Under the pieces are notes generated by a model. The model did not search any database. It worked only from the letters and a program-made list of their open reading frames with translations, and was not told where the DNA came from. A DNA stretch of 43,268 nucleotides. Origin: Ectothiorhodospira mobilis (GTDB lineage: Bacteria; Pseudomonadota; Gammaproteobacteria; Ectothiorhodospirales; Ectothiorhodospiraceae). Both the position numbers and the translations under genes were made by a program. How positions within the stretch are numbered: the stretch's first letter is position 1; each line of letters opens with the position of its first letter. Of the stretch, positions 7,279 to 15,728 are shown piece by piece. The DNA is taken from positions 1-43,268 of the forward strand of contig NZ_FOUO01000018.1 of assembly GCF_900114895.1 (NCBI RefSeq), in the 5' to 3' direction.

Positions 7279-7803
7279 TCAGCGGGCGACCCCTTCATGC
7301 CCCAGCAACCATCGCTTCACCGCCAGGGGACGGCCACTGACGGCCCCGGCATAGCCGCCGGGCCCGTCGGCGGCGACGACACGGTGGCAGGGAACGATGA
7401 TGGGCAGGGGATTGGCGCGGCAGGCCGCCGCCACCGCCCGCGGGCCGGTGCCCAGCACCCGGGCCAGTTCGCCGTAGGTGCGCACCTGCCCCGGGGGGAT
7501 CCGCCCCAGGGCGGCCCAGACGCGGCGCTGGAAGGCCGTGCCGCCGGGGGCAAGGGGCAGAAAGAAGGGGGATAAGGGATCCCGGAAATAGTCATCGAGT
7601 TGCACCAGGGCCCGCTGCACGGGGGGCGTCGTCGCCTCCCGGACCCCCAAGGCTGGGGCCTGCGGGGACAGGAACTCGAGGCGGTACAGGGCCTCGGCGT
7701 CGGCGTACAGGGCGATGGGACCCACTGGGGTGTCCAGGATGGCGCCGAGGGGGCGTGCATCCGCTGGCGGGTTGGGGGCCTGGGTCATGGGGTGTGCATC
7801 CAT
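7279..7803 (-). CDS. ogt: methylated-DNA--[protein]-cysteine S-methyltransferase (Ogt/AGT family)
   Basis: The protein repairs O6-alkylguanine by moving the alkyl group to its own cysteine in a single-use reaction. The active-site motif PCHRVV is present (C at about 139), with the helix-turn-helix segment GQVRTYGELARVLG and the Asn-hinge region ANPLPIIVPCHR. The N-terminal domain is of the short Ogt type, without an Ada regulatory domain. The start is uncertain: ATG codons at 7824, 7803 and 7788 are all in frame and none has a clear ribosome site. Codons upstream of 7831 are excluded because they fall in the rplS terminator stem. The gene stands between rplS and soxA on the same strand, with 195 bases before soxA. 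Confidence 0.88.
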   Translation of the reverse strand: MDAHPMTQAPNPPADARPLGAILDTPVGPIALYADAEALYRLEFLSPQAPALGVREATTPPVQRALVQLDDYFRDPLSPFFLPLAPGGTAFQRRVWAALGRIPPGQVRTYGELARVLGTGPRAVAAACRANPLPIIVPCHRVVAADGPGGYAGAVSGRPLAVKRWLLGHEGVAR

Positions 7804-7830
7804 GGGAACGGATGCGCTCACCATACAACA

Positions 7831-7864
7831 TTGCCCGCCCGGACCTTTGGGTCCGGGCGGGCAA
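7831..7864 (-). terminator. hairpin terminator of the rpsP-rimM-trmD-rplS operon
   Basis: A perfect 15-bp stem (7831-7845 with 7850-7864, arm TTGCCCGCCCGGACC) closes a 4-base loop 36 bases beyond the rplS stop. On the minus strand it is followed by TGTTGTAT, a weak U-rich stretch. Its position and strength support a transcription end for the ribosomal operon. Confidence 0.7.
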
Positions 7865-7900
7865 TGGGGGACGCTAGTTGCTTCCCTGGGGGGAAGGACG

Positions 7901-8248
7901 TTACTTGACGTCTTCCTTGATGCGGGCGGCCTTGCCGGTACGGCCACGCAGGTAGTAGAGCTTGGCCCGGCGCACCTTACCGCGGCGCTTCACCTGGATG
8001 TCTGCCACGGACGGGCTGTAGGTCTGGAAGACCCGCTCCACCCCTTCCCCGTGGGACATCTTGCGCACGGTGAAGGCGGAGTTGATGCCGCGGTTGCGCT
8101 TGGCGATGCACACGCCCTCGAAGGCCTGCAGACGCTCGCGGTTGCCCTCCGTCACCTTGACCTGCACGACCACGGTATCGCCGGGCGTGAAATTGGGCAC
8201 CTCGCGGTTCATCTGCTCGGCTTCCAGTTGTTGGATGATGTTGCTCAT
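7901..8248 (-). CDS. rplS: 50S ribosomal protein L19
   Basis: L19 sits at the 30S-50S interface. The 115-residue protein begins [13 protein letters not shown] and contains [34 protein letters not shown] and the C-terminal [25 protein letters not shown], all typical of L19. The start at 8248 is preceded by CAGGGG and follows the trmD stop by 13 bases; a longer in-frame start inside trmD was rejected. It is the last gene of the operon before a strong hairpin. Confidence 0.97.
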   Translation of the reverse strand: MSNIIQQLEAEQMNREVPNFTPGDTVVVQVKVTEGNRERLQAFEGVCIAKRNRGINSAFTVRKMSHGEGVERVFQTYSPSVADIQVKRRGKVRRAKLYYLRGRTGKAARIKEDVK

Positions 8249-8261
8249 GTTTCGACCCCTG

Positions 8262-9026
8262 TCAGTCACTGCTCGGCGCGGCCTGCGTGCTCGCGCGGTC
8301 GCGTTGATAGTCTTCCAGCAGGCGGCGGTCCGCCTCGCTCAACTGCATTCCGTCCAGCAGATCGGGCCTGCGCTCCCAGGTCCGCCCCAGGGCCTGCTGT
8401 CGCCGCCAACGGGCGATGCGGCCATGGTCGCCGCTGAGCAGCACCTGGGGCACCGCCCTGCCCGCATACATCTCGGGACGGGTGTAGTGGGGGCAGTCCA
8501 GCAGGCCCTCGGAGAAGGAGTCCTGCGCCGCCGACTCCGCATCCCCCAGCACCCCGGGGAGGAGGCGGGCGCAGGCGTCCACCATCACCATGGCCGCCAG
8601 TTCCCCGCCGGAGAGGACGTAGTCCCCGATGGACCACTCCTCGTCCACCTCCAGCTGGATCAGGCGCTCGTCGATGCCCTCGTAGCGGCCCGCCAGCAGG
8701 ATCAGCCGTTCGGTCTGGGCCAGGCGGCGCACCGCCTCCTGATCCAGCACCCGCCCCTGTGGGCTCATGTACAGCACCCGCGCGGGACGGGGATCGGCCC
8801 CCCGGGCCGCCTGGATGGCCTGGCGCAGGGGTTCCGCCTTCATCACCATGCCGGGTCCGCCGCCGTAGGGGCGGTCGTCCACCGTGCGATGGCGGTCGTG
8901 GGTGTAGTCCCTGGGGTCCCAACAGTGCAGGGACAACCGCCCCTGCTCCCGGGCCCGGCCGGTGACGCCCCACTCGGCCACCGAAGCGACCCAGCGGGGA
9001 AAGACGCTGACGATATCGAAGCGCAC
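8262..9026 (-). CDS. trmD: tRNA (guanine37-N1)-methyltransferase TrmD
   Basis: TrmD methylates G37 next to the anticodon with S-adenosylmethionine and prevents frameshifting. The 254 residues show the SPOUT knot motifs: [10 protein letters not shown] at the start, [45 protein letters not shown] and the C-terminal RPDLL. Two bases separate it from rimM upstream and 13 bases from rplS downstream, the standard bacterial order. Confidence 0.96.
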   Translation of the reverse strand: MRFDIVSVFPRWVASVAEWGVTGRAREQGRLSLHCWDPRDYTHDRHRTVDDRPYGGGPGMVMKAEPLRQAIQAARGADPRPARVLYMSPQGRVLDQEAVRRLAQTERLILLAGRYEGIDERLIQLEVDEEWSIGDYVLSGGELAAMVMVDACARLLPGVLGDAESAAQDSFSEGLLDCPHYTRPEMYAGRAVPQVLLSGDHGRIARWRRQQALGRTWERRPDLLDGMQLSEADRRLLEDYQRDRASTQAAPSSD

Positions 9027-9028
9027 GC

Positions 9029-9526
9029 CTAGAAGTCCGGGTCCCAGTCCACCCGAATCTCCCCTGCCTCCAGCTGCACGCTCCGGATCACTGCCTCCCG
9101 CACATAGGGGATCAGCCGCTCCCGATCCCCGTGCACCACCAATACATCGTTGGCACCGGTCTGCAGGAGATGGTCCACCCGACCCAATTCCAGCCCCTGG
9201 AGATTCACCACCCGCAGGCCCACCAAGTCGGCCCAGTAATACTCATCCTCGGGCAGGGGGGGCAGCTGCTCCCGGCCGATGGCCAGATGGCAGCCGATAC
9301 AGGCGGCTGCGGCATCCCGGTCGTCCAGCCCCTGGAACTTGGCCACCAGTCCCTTGCCGTGGGCCCGCCCCGCCTCCACGTGCACCTCCGACCACTGGCC
9401 GTTTCGCTCCATGTACAGCGGGTTGTACTGGATCAGCTGGGTGCGTGGCTCGGTTTCCGAAAAGATCCTGAGCCAGCCCCGCACGCCATAGACACCGGCG
9501 ATGTGCCCCACGACGATGCGGTCCAT
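9029..9526 (-). CDS. rimM: ribosome maturation factor RimM
   Basis: RimM helps assemble the 30S head around S19. The 165-residue protein has the N-terminal RimM fold ([21 protein letters not shown]) and a C-terminal PRC-barrel part with [14 protein letters not shown] and GANDVLVV. The start at 9526 has AGGGG and AAGGG upstream and lies 28 bases after rpsP. A longer frame starting inside rpsP was rejected because the family starts at this valine-glycine-rich strand. Confidence 0.95.
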   Translation of the reverse strand: MDRIVVGHIAGVYGVRGWLRIFSETEPRTQLIQYNPLYMERNGQWSEVHVEAGRAHGKGLVAKFQGLDDRDAAAACIGCHLAIGREQLPPLPEDEYYWADLVGLRVVNLQGLELGRVDHLLQTGANDVLVVHGDRERLIPYVREAVIRSVQLEAGEIRVDWDPDF

Positions 9527-9554
9527 CCGGCCCTTACCCCTGCCTGCGGGCGCC

Positions 9555-9812
9555 TCAGGCGCCGGCGTTCTGCTTCTGGAATTCCTTGAGCAGCTTGGAG
9601 ACGCGCTCGGAGGCACGGGCCCCCTTGGACAGCCAGTGCTGCACGCGCTCGGCGTCCATGTGCAGGCGCACCTCCTGACCGCGGGCCACGGGGTTGAAAT
9701 ACCCCAGCCGTTCGATGTAACCGCTGTCCCGGCGACTGCGGGAATCGGTGACCACGATCTTGTAGAAGGGCGCCTTCTTGGCGCCTCCGCGAGCGAGTCG
9801 AATCGTAACCAT
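9555..9812 (-). CDS. rpsP: 30S ribosomal protein S16
   Basis: The 85-residue protein starts [20 protein letters not shown] and continues [18 protein letters not shown], the diagnostic S16 sequence, with a short charged tail. It is the first gene of the rpsP-rimM-trmD-rplS operon and has a promoter with a perfect TATAAT about 65 bases upstream. S16 is needed for 30S assembly. Confidence 0.97.
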   Translation of the reverse strand: MVTIRLARGGAKKAPFYKIVVTDSRSRRDSGYIERLGYFNPVARGQEVRLHMDAERVQHWLSKGARASERVSKLLKEFQKQNAGA

Positions 9813-9847
9813 CTGCGCTTAGCCCTGCTTGATCTGGTATCTGGACA

Positions 9848-9860
9848 GGGGGCGACCCCC
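9848..9860 (-). other. short hairpin in the rpsP leader
   Basis: GGGGG-CGA-CCCCC forms a compact 5-bp GC stem between the rpsP promoter and start codon. It lies in the probable 5' untranslated RNA. Whether it has a regulatory role cannot be told from the sequence. Confidence 0.3.
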
Positions 9861-9873
9861 CGAGAAACCGGGC

Positions 9874-9901
9874 ATTATACACGCGCGGCGCCCGGGAACA
9901 A
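9874..9901 (-). promoter_or_regulatory. sigma-70 promoter of the rpsP operon
   Basis: On the minus strand TTGTTC (9896-9901) is followed after 16 bases by a perfect TATAAT (9874-9879). It lies in the 114-base gap between ffh and rpsP, so the ribosomal operon can be transcribed independently of ffh. Confidence 0.65.
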
Positions 9902-9926
9902 GTGGCCCCCGGAGGGGGGTGGCGCC

Positions 9927-11288
9927 TCAGAACGGCAGGCGCCCCCCGGGCATCTGCCCCTTGAGGGATTTCATCATCTTGCCCATACCCCCCTTGGAGA
10001 ACTGCTTGACCATCTTGCTCATCTGCATGTGCTGCTTGAGCAGGCGGTTGACGTCCTGCACCTGGGTGCCGGAACCGGCGGCGATGCGGCGCTTGCGCGA
10101 ACCCTTGATAATCTCCGGATGGCGCCGTTCTTTCGGGGTCATGGAATTGATGATGGCCACCATGCGGCCCATATCCTTGTCATGGGCCTTGTTGCGCACG
10201 GCCTCAGGCAGATCCCCCGCCCCGGGCAGCTTCTCGATGAGGGAGTTGACCCCGCCCATCTTCGACATCTGCGTGAGCTGATCGCGCAGGTCTTCCAGGT
10301 CGAAGCGCTTGCCCTTCTTGATCTTGCGGGCCAGTTTCTCCGCCTTGTCCTGGTCCACCTGACGGGTGGCCTCCTCCACCAGGCTGACCACATCGCCCAT
10401 GCCGAGGATGCGTGAGGCCACGCGCTCGGGGTGAAAGGGCTCCAGGGCCGTGGGCTTCTCCCCCATGCCCAGGAACTTGATGGGCCGGCCGGTGATGTGG
10501 CGCACCGACAGGGCGGCCCCGCCGCGGGCATCCCCGTCCGCCTTGGTGAGCACCACGCCGGTGAGGGGCAGCGCGTCGCTGAAGGCCTTGGCGGTGTTGG
10601 CGGCGTCCTGCCCCGTCATGCTGTCCACCACGAACAGGGTCTCCACCGGGTTCAGGCCCTCGTGCAGCCGCCGGATCTCCTCCATCATCTCGGCGTCCAC
10701 GTGCAGGCGCCCCGCGGTGTCGATGATGAGCACGTCGCGGTACTGGCGGCGGGCATGGTCCAGGGCCGCCTCGGCGATGGCCAGGGGGTCGTCGCCGGCG
10801 TCACTGGGGAAGAACTCCACCCCCACCTCCCCGGCCAGGGTCTCCAACTGGCGGATGGCCGCCGGGCGGTAGACGTCGCAACTGGCCACCACCACCTTCT
10901 TGTCCTGGCGCTCCCGCAGCCAGCGGGCCAGTTTGGCCACCGTGGTGGTCTTGCCGGCCCCCTGCAGCCCGGCCATGAGGATCACGGCGGGGGGCTGGGC
11001 GTTGAGGTGGAGGCCGTCGTTGGCATCCCCCATGACGTGCACCAGCTCGTCGTTCACCACCTTGATCAGGGCCTGACCCGGGGTGATGCTGGCCACCACC
11101 TCCTGACCCACGGCCCGCTCCTTGACCCGGGAGATGAACTCCCGCACCACCGGCAGGGCGACGTCCGCCTCCAGCAGGGCCTTGCGCACCTCGCGCACGG
11201 TGTCCTGGATGTTCTCCTCGGTGAGCCGGGACTGGCCACGGAGGCGCTTGAGGGTGCCTTGAAGGCGTTCGGATAGGCTATCGAACAT
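9927..11288 (-). CDS. ffh: signal recognition particle GTPase Ffh
   Basis: Ffh binds 4.5S RNA and directs membrane proteins to FtsY and SecYEG. The 453 residues contain the N domain (MFDSLSERLQGTLKRLRGQ), the G domain with GLQGAGKTTTVAKLA, DTAGRLHVD and TKADGDARGG, and the M domain with the RNA-binding segment GSRKRRIAAGSG and a methionine-rich end. The length is normal. A TACAAT element at 11321-11326 on the minus strand may be its -10. The divergent neighbour ypjD follows the common ffh/ypjD/corB arrangement. Confidence 0.97.
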   Translation of the reverse strand: MFDSLSERLQGTLKRLRGQSRLTEENIQDTVREVRKALLEADVALPVVREFISRVKERAVGQEVVASITPGQALIKVVNDELVHVMGDANDGLHLNAQPPAVILMAGLQGAGKTTTVAKLARWLRERQDKKVVVASCDVYRPAAIRQLETLAGEVGVEFFPSDAGDDPLAIAEAALDHARRQYRDVLIIDTAGRLHVDAEMMEEIRRLHEGLNPVETLFVVDSMTGQDAANTAKAFSDALPLTGVVLTKADGDARGGAALSVRHITGRPIKFLGMGEKPTALEPFHPERVASRILGMGDVVSLVEEATRQVDQDKAEKLARKIKKGKRFDLEDLRDQLTQMSKMGGVNSLIEKLPGAGDLPEAVRNKAHDKDMGRMVAIINSMTPKERRHPEIIKGSRKRRIAAGSGTQVQDVNRLLKQHMQMSKMVKQFSKGGMGKMMKSLKGQMPGGRLPF

Positions 11289-11430
11289 GACGCATCACTG
11301 ACGGGACGGTGTAGTGGGCCATTGTATCGGGAAACGCCTCCGCTGCCGAGACAAGGGTGGACGACCGCCTTCACCGGTGGGGTGTTTTGTGCAATGATTC
11401 CCCTTTGGATTCCAAGGTTTGGTGCCTTCC

Positions 11431-12249
11431 ATGCTGCTTGCCACCATCGGTTTTGTCGCCACCGTGCTCTACTTCACCGGCGGGGCCCTGCTCATGCAGC
11501 GGCTGCGCCTGGCCGCCGCCGGCGGTCGCGCGAGCACACGCAGCCGCATCGCCCTGTTCTCGGTCTGGGGCGGTGCCATCCTGCTGCACGCCCTCATTAT
11601 CTATAGCTTCAGCTTCTCCCCCGGGGGGCCGGGCATGGGGGTCTTCGGCATCGTCTCCATGACCGCCTGGATCATCGCCGTCTTCCTCTTCCTCTGGTCC
11701 CTGAACCACCCCATCCATGTCCTTGGCATCGTGCTCCTGCCCTTCGCCGGGGTGACGGTGGCCCTGGAGATGGCCCTGGCGGGGGCGACCCCCATGGTGG
11801 ACGTGATGGAACCCGGCCTGCGGGCCCACACCCTGCTGTCCATGATCGCCTTCAGCCTGCTCACCATCGCCGCCATCCAGGCGGTGCTGCTGGCGGTGCA
11901 GAACCGCAGCCTGCACAATCACCGCCCCGGCGGACTCATCCGCGCCCTGCCCCCTTTGTCCATGATGGACTCCATGCTCTTTCACATCATCGGCTGGGGG
12001 TTCGTCTTCCTCACCGCGGCCCTGATCACCGGCGTCTTCGTCTGGGACGACGTGATGACCCGCTCCCTCATGCACAAGGTGTTGTTCGCGGTCATCGCCT
12101 GGTTCGTCTTCGCCATCCTGCTGTTCGGCCGTTTTCGTTTCGGCTGGCGGGGGCGCAAGGCCGTGCGCTGGACCCTGGCCGGCTTTGCCTGGCTGGTGGT
12201 GGCCTACGTGGGCAGCCTGGTCATCGTCGAGATGATGATGCCCGCCTGA
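11431..12249 (+). CDS. ypjD: CcsA/YpjD-family inner-membrane protein
   Basis: The 272-residue protein has about eight hydrophobic segments and belongs to the cytochrome c assembly (CcsA/CcmC-like) superfamily. The C-terminal half GWGFVFLTAALITGVFVWDD and then HKVLFAVIAWFVF and RFGWRGRKAVRW is characteristic of YpjD, the gene usually found divergent to ffh and next to corB. Its biochemical role is not settled; an association with metal-ion handling through corB has been proposed for E. coli. I start at the ATG at 11431; a TTG at 11421 in frame would add four residues. The corB start follows after 85 bases, suggesting one transcript. Confidence 0.88.
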   Translation: MLLATIGFVATVLYFTGGALLMQRLRLAAAGGRASTRSRIALFSVWGGAILLHALIIYSFSFSPGGPGMGVFGIVSMTAWIIAVFLFLWSLNHPIHVLGIVLLPFAGVTVALEMALAGATPMVDVMEPGLRAHTLLSMIAFSLLTIAAIQAVLLAVQNRSLHNHRPGGLIRALPPLSMMDSMLFHIIGWGFVFLTAALITGVFVWDDVMTRSLMHKVLFAVIAWFVFAILLFGRFRFGWRGRKAVRWTLAGFAWLVVAYVGSLVIVEMMMPA

Positions 12250-12334
12250 TCCCCATGGCATGCTTGACAGGCCACGACCCCGATCCGTCTAATGCCCTGC
12301 ATGGACCGCCCATCGCCCTGCGGATAAACGCGTC

Positions 12335-13621
12335 TTGAACGAACTCCCCCTGAGCGTCCTCGCCCTGGTCCTGGTGGCGCTGTTCTTCTGCTCGGCCTTC
12401 TTCTCCGGGTCGGAGACGGCGCTCATGTCCCTCAACCGCTACCGCATGCGCCACCTGGCGCAGGCGGGTCACGGCGGTGCCCGCCGCGCCCAGAGGCTGC
12501 TGGAGCAGCCCGACCGGCTCATCGGCCTGATCCTCCTGGGCAACAACTTCGTCAACATCCTCATCACCCAGGTGGCCACTTACATGGGCTACCGGGTCTA
12601 CGGGGACGCCGGGGTCGCCATCGCCACCGGGCTGCTCACCCTGACCCTGCTGGTCTTCGCCGAGGTGGCCCCCAAGACCCTGGCGGCCACCCATTCCGAC
12701 CGCGTGGCCTATCCCGCCTCCTACGTCTATGTCCCCCTGATGGTGGTGGCCTACCCCCTGGTGTGGACCGTCAACATGGTGGCCAACGGGGTGCTGCGGG
12801 CCCTGGGGATGCGCCCCCGGGAAGGGTCGCACCACGCCCTCTCCAGCGAGGAGCTGCGGGTGGCGGTGAACGAGGCGGGCACCCTCATCCCGGCACGGCA
12901 CCAGCGCATGCTGGTGAACCTGCTGGACCTGGAGAAGGCCACGGTGGAGGACATCATGGTGCCCCGCAACGAGATCGTGGGCATCGACCTGGAGGACGAC
13001 TGGGACGAGATCGAGGCCCAGATCATCCACAGCCAGTACACCCGTCTGCCGGTCTACCAGGGAAGCATCGACCATATCCTGGGGTTCATCCACCTGCGCC
13101 GTGTGCTCCCCCTGGTGCACCAGGGGGATTTCGGCCGGGAGCAGCTCCGCCGACACCTGCGGGAGCCCTACTTCATCCCCGAGGGGACCAACCTGAACCG
13201 CCAGCTGCTCAACTTCCAGCGGGAGCGTCGGCGCATCGGGCTGGTGGTGGACGAGTACGGCGACATCCAGGGTCTGGTGACCCTGGAGGATCTCCTGGAG
13301 GAGGTGGTGGGGGAATTCACCACCGACCCGGCGGACGTCTCCCCGGAGATCACGCCCCAGGCGGACGGCAGTTACCTGGTGGATGCCTCCATCCAGCTGC
13401 GGGAGCTGAACCGGGTCCTGGGCACCACCTTCCGTCTCGACGGGCCGCGCACCCTCAACGGGTTGCTGCTGGAATACCTGGAGACCATCCCCGAGGCCAG
13501 CACCAGCGTGCTCATCGACGGCTACCCCGTGGAGATCGTGCACGTGAAGAGCAATGCCGTGAAGACGGCCCGCATCGGGCCGCGGCTGAAGCGCCCGCCG
13601 GCGGAAACGGACAGCGCCTGA
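12335..13621 (+). CDS. corB: CorB/CorC-type membrane protein with DUF21 and paired CBS domains
   Basis: The product resembles E. coli CorB (YfjD), linked to magnesium and cobalt efflux. The 428 residues have a DUF21 membrane part (FFSGSETALMSLNRYRMRHLA, LILLGNNFVNIL, LVFAEVAPKTLA), two CBS domains starting near VEDIMVPRNEIVGID and RIGLVVDEYGDIQGLVTLED, and a C-terminal CorC/HlyC domain (GSYLVDASIQLRELN, RTLNGLLLEYL). The start is a TTG at 12335 with only a weak GGA upstream, but no ATG fits the family N-terminus. radA starts 6 bases after the stop, so they are translationally close. Confidence 0.9.
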   Translation: MNELPLSVLALVLVALFFCSAFFSGSETALMSLNRYRMRHLAQAGHGGARRAQRLLEQPDRLIGLILLGNNFVNILITQVATYMGYRVYGDAGVAIATGLLTLTLLVFAEVAPKTLAATHSDRVAYPASYVYVPLMVVAYPLVWTVNMVANGVLRALGMRPREGSHHALSSEELRVAVNEAGTLIPARHQRMLVNLLDLEKATVEDIMVPRNEIVGIDLEDDWDEIEAQIIHSQYTRLPVYQGSIDHILGFIHLRRVLPLVHQGDFGREQLRRHLREPYFIPEGTNLNRQLLNFQRERRRIGLVVDEYGDIQGLVTLEDLLEEVVGEFTTDPADVSPEITPQADGSYLVDASIQLRELNRVLGTTFRLDGPRTLNGLLLEYLETIPEASTSVLIDGYPVEIVHVKSNAVKTARIGPRLKRPPAETDSA

Positions 13622-13626
13622 TCCCT

Positions 13627-14979
13627 ATGGCCCGACCCCGCACCCGCTACCAGTGCACCGCCTGCGGGGCCGTATCCCCCAAGTGGATCGGCCAGTGCCC
13701 GGAGTGCGGCGCATGGAACCGCATGGAGGAGATGGTGGAACCCGCCGCCGGGGAGGGGCGTTTTGCCGGTTACGCCGGCGACGCCCCCTCCCGGGTGCAG
13801 CGCCTGGGGGACGTACAGGGAAGTGGCCAGACCCGCCTGGCCACGGGCATCAGCGAGCTGGACCGGGCCCTGGGGGGCGGACTGGTGGCCGGGTCCGTGG
13901 TGCTCATCGGCGGCGACCCGGGCATCGGCAAGTCCACCCTGCTGCTGCAGACCCTGGCCACCCTCCCCCAACTGCCCAGCCTCTATGTCACCGGCGAGGA
14001 ATCCCCTGAGCAGGTCTCCCTGCGGGGCCGACGCCTGGGGCTGCCCTGCGACGACCTGCGCCTGCTCACGGAGACCTGCGTCGAGCGTATCGTGGCCCAT
14101 GCCCGCAGCGAGGCCCCCGGGGCCATGGTGGTGGATTCCATCCAGACCCTGTACTCGGAGCAGCTGCAGTCGGCGCCGGGCTCCGTATCCCAGGTACGGG
14201 AGAGCGCCGCCGTGCTGGTGCGCCACGCCAAACAGACCGGCACCGCCCTGTTCATCGTCGGCCACGTGACCAAGGAGGGCCAGATCGCCGGACCCCGGGT
14301 GCTGGAGCACATGGTGGACACGGTGCTCTACTTCGAGGGGGACCCCGGAGGCCGCTACCGCATCCTGCGGGCGGTGAAGAACCGCTTCGGGGCGGTGAAC
14401 GAGCTGGGGGTCTTCGCCATGCTGGAGACGGGCCTCAAGCCGGTGAGCAACCCCTCGGCCATCTTCCTCTCCCGCCATGAGGAACCCGTGCCGGGCAGCG
14501 TCATCATGGTCACCCGGGAGGGGACCCGCCCCCTCATGGTGGAGGTACAGGCCCTGGTGGCGGAGAGCCACGCGCCGCAGCCGCGGCGCATCACCGTGGG
14601 CCTGGAACAGAACCGGCTGGCCATGCTCTTGGCGGTGCTGCACCGCCACGGGGGGCTTGCCCTGTTCGACCAGGATGTCTTCGTCAACGTGGTGGGCGGG
14701 GTGCGGGTGAGCGAGACCGCCGCCGACCTGCCCATGCTCCTGGCCGCCCTCTCCAGCTTCCGCGACCGGCCCCTGCCCCACGACATGGTCAGTTTCGGCG
14801 AGGTGGGCCTGGCGGGGGAGATCCGCCCCGTGCCCAACGGCGAGGAACGACTGCGGGAGGCGGTCAAGCACGGCTTCACCCGCGCCGTGGTGCCGGCCGC
14901 CAACCTGCCCCGCAAGGGCATTCAGGGCATGGAGATCACCCCCGCCCGCCGCCTGGCGGAGGTGCTGGAGGTGGTTTGA
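13627..14979 (+). CDS. radA: DNA repair protein RadA
   Basis: RadA is a RecA-related ATPase that processes recombination intermediates by branch migration. The 450 residues show an N-terminal C4 zinc finger (C10, C13, C24, C27 in YQCTACG and CPECGAW), Walker A GGDPGIGKST, Walker B region AMVVDSIQTLYS, the RadA-specific KNRFG motif, and a C-terminal Lon-protease-like domain (FVNVVGGVRVSETAADLPML, EVGLAGEIRPV). The length is normal. It ends 18 bases from the convergent ferritin-like gene. Confidence 0.96.
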   Translation: MARPRTRYQCTACGAVSPKWIGQCPECGAWNRMEEMVEPAAGEGRFAGYAGDAPSRVQRLGDVQGSGQTRLATGISELDRALGGGLVAGSVVLIGGDPGIGKSTLLLQTLATLPQLPSLYVTGEESPEQVSLRGRRLGLPCDDLRLLTETCVERIVAHARSEAPGAMVVDSIQTLYSEQLQSAPGSVSQVRESAAVLVRHAKQTGTALFIVGHVTKEGQIAGPRVLEHMVDTVLYFEGDPGGRYRILRAVKNRFGAVNELGVFAMLETGLKPVSNPSAIFLSRHEEPVPGSVIMVTREGTRPLMVEVQALVAESHAPQPRRITVGLEQNRLAMLLAVLHRHGGLALFDQDVFVNVVGGVRVSETAADLPMLLAALSSFRDRPLPHDMVSFGEVGLAGEIRPVPNGEERLREAVKHGFTRAVVPAANLPRKGIQGMEITPARRLAEVLEVV

Positions 14980-14997
14980 AACCGCCGGCCGGGTGCC

Positions 14998-15306
14998 TCA
15001 GCCCCCATGGTGCTCCTGCTCCAGATCGGCGATGGGGCGGTCGCTGAACAGGTAATCCCGCAGATGGCGGTTGAATGCGGGATCCCTGCGCCGGATCCAC
15101 TCCAGGAGCATGGCGGCATGCTCCTTCTCCTCATCGCGGTTGTGGGCGAGGATGGCGGTCAGTTCCGAATCGGTGCAGGTATCCACCCGTTGCTGGTACC
15201 AATCCACCGCCTCCAGTTCCTCCATGAGGGAGACGATCGCCCGGTGCATGTCCCGGGTGTGGGCCGTCAGATCCTCCACCGGTTCGTGGTACCCTTCGCT
15301 TGCCAT
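14998..15306 (-). CDS. encapsulated-ferritin (EncFtn)-like protein, without an encapsulin neighbour
   Basis: The 102-residue protein closely resembles EncFtn, the two-helix ferritin normally loaded into encapsulin nanocompartments as a ferroxidase. The region HRAIVSLMEELEAVDWY and then ELTAILAHNRDEEKEHAAM matches the Rhodospirillum rubrum protein as I remember it, with an offset of two: E30, E60 and H63 align with ferroxidase ligands E32, E62 and H65, and W36, Y37, E29 and E32 also align. The chain ends LEQEHHGG, just after the helical domain, so the usual C-terminal cargo peptide appears absent. Neighbours are radA (convergent) and xseB (divergent); no shell gene is in the window. The start at 15306 has GGAGGAGG upstream; a longer frame from 15474 was rejected. 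Confidence 0.85.
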   Translation of the reverse strand: MASEGYHEPVEDLTAHTRDMHRAIVSLMEELEAVDWYQQRVDTCTDSELTAILAHNRDEEKEHAAMLLEWIRRRDPAFNRHLRDYLFSDRPIADLEQEHHGG

Positions 15307-15323
15307 GATGCCTCCTCCAGGCT

Positions 15324-15359
15324 CCGGAATGGATGAAACCCCATTCAGACCCATTCCGG
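15324..15359 (-). promoter_or_regulatory. 9-bp inverted repeat in the leader of the ferritin-like gene
   Basis: CCGGAATGG (15324-15332) and its exact complement CCATTCCGG (15351-15359) are separated by 18 bases, immediately upstream of the ribosome site of the ferritin-like gene. A TTGACG at about 15364-15369 on the minus strand could be a -35 with a poor -10 (TGAATG) inside the repeat. It could be an operator or an RNA stem. It does not look like a Fur box, which is AT-rich. Confidence 0.4.
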
Positions 15360-15452
15360 TCCTGGCGTCAACCAACCCGGCATCCCATGCACGGGGTTTT
15401 CGATGCGGGGCGATTTGGATACCGTATCCTCTTTTTGCAAGACGAGATCCGC

Positions 15453-15728
15453 ATGACCTCTGCCGAACCCCCATGCGATAACCCGCCGGCCGATCTGGCT
15501 GGATTCGAGAAGGACCTGGAGGCGCTGGAGCGCCTGGTGGAGCGCATGGAACAGGGGGAACTCCCCCTGGAGACCGCCCTGCAGGAATTCGAGCGGGGCA
15601 TCGCCCTCACCCGGCGCTGCCAACAGGCGCTGCAGCAGGCGGAACAGAAGGTGCGCCAGCTCACCGGGGAGGATGCGGAAACCGATTTCGATACGCCCGC
15701 ACCGCCGGGCCCGGACGGAGAAGACTGA
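15453..15728 (+). CDS. xseB: exodeoxyribonuclease VII small subunit
   Basis: XseB binds the large subunit XseA to form the single-strand nuclease ExoVII. The 91 residues include the signature [20 protein letters not shown] then [20 protein letters not shown], followed by a coiled helix and a proline-rich tail. The ATG at 15453 follows a modest purine stretch (GACGAG). xseB next to ispA and dxs is the conserved gammaproteobacterial order; ispA starts directly after the stop (TGAGTG). Confidence 0.93.
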   Translation: MTSAEPPCDNPPADLAGFEKDLEALERLVERMEQGELPLETALQEFERGIALTRRCQQALQQAEQKVRQLTGEDAETDFDTPAPPGPDGED

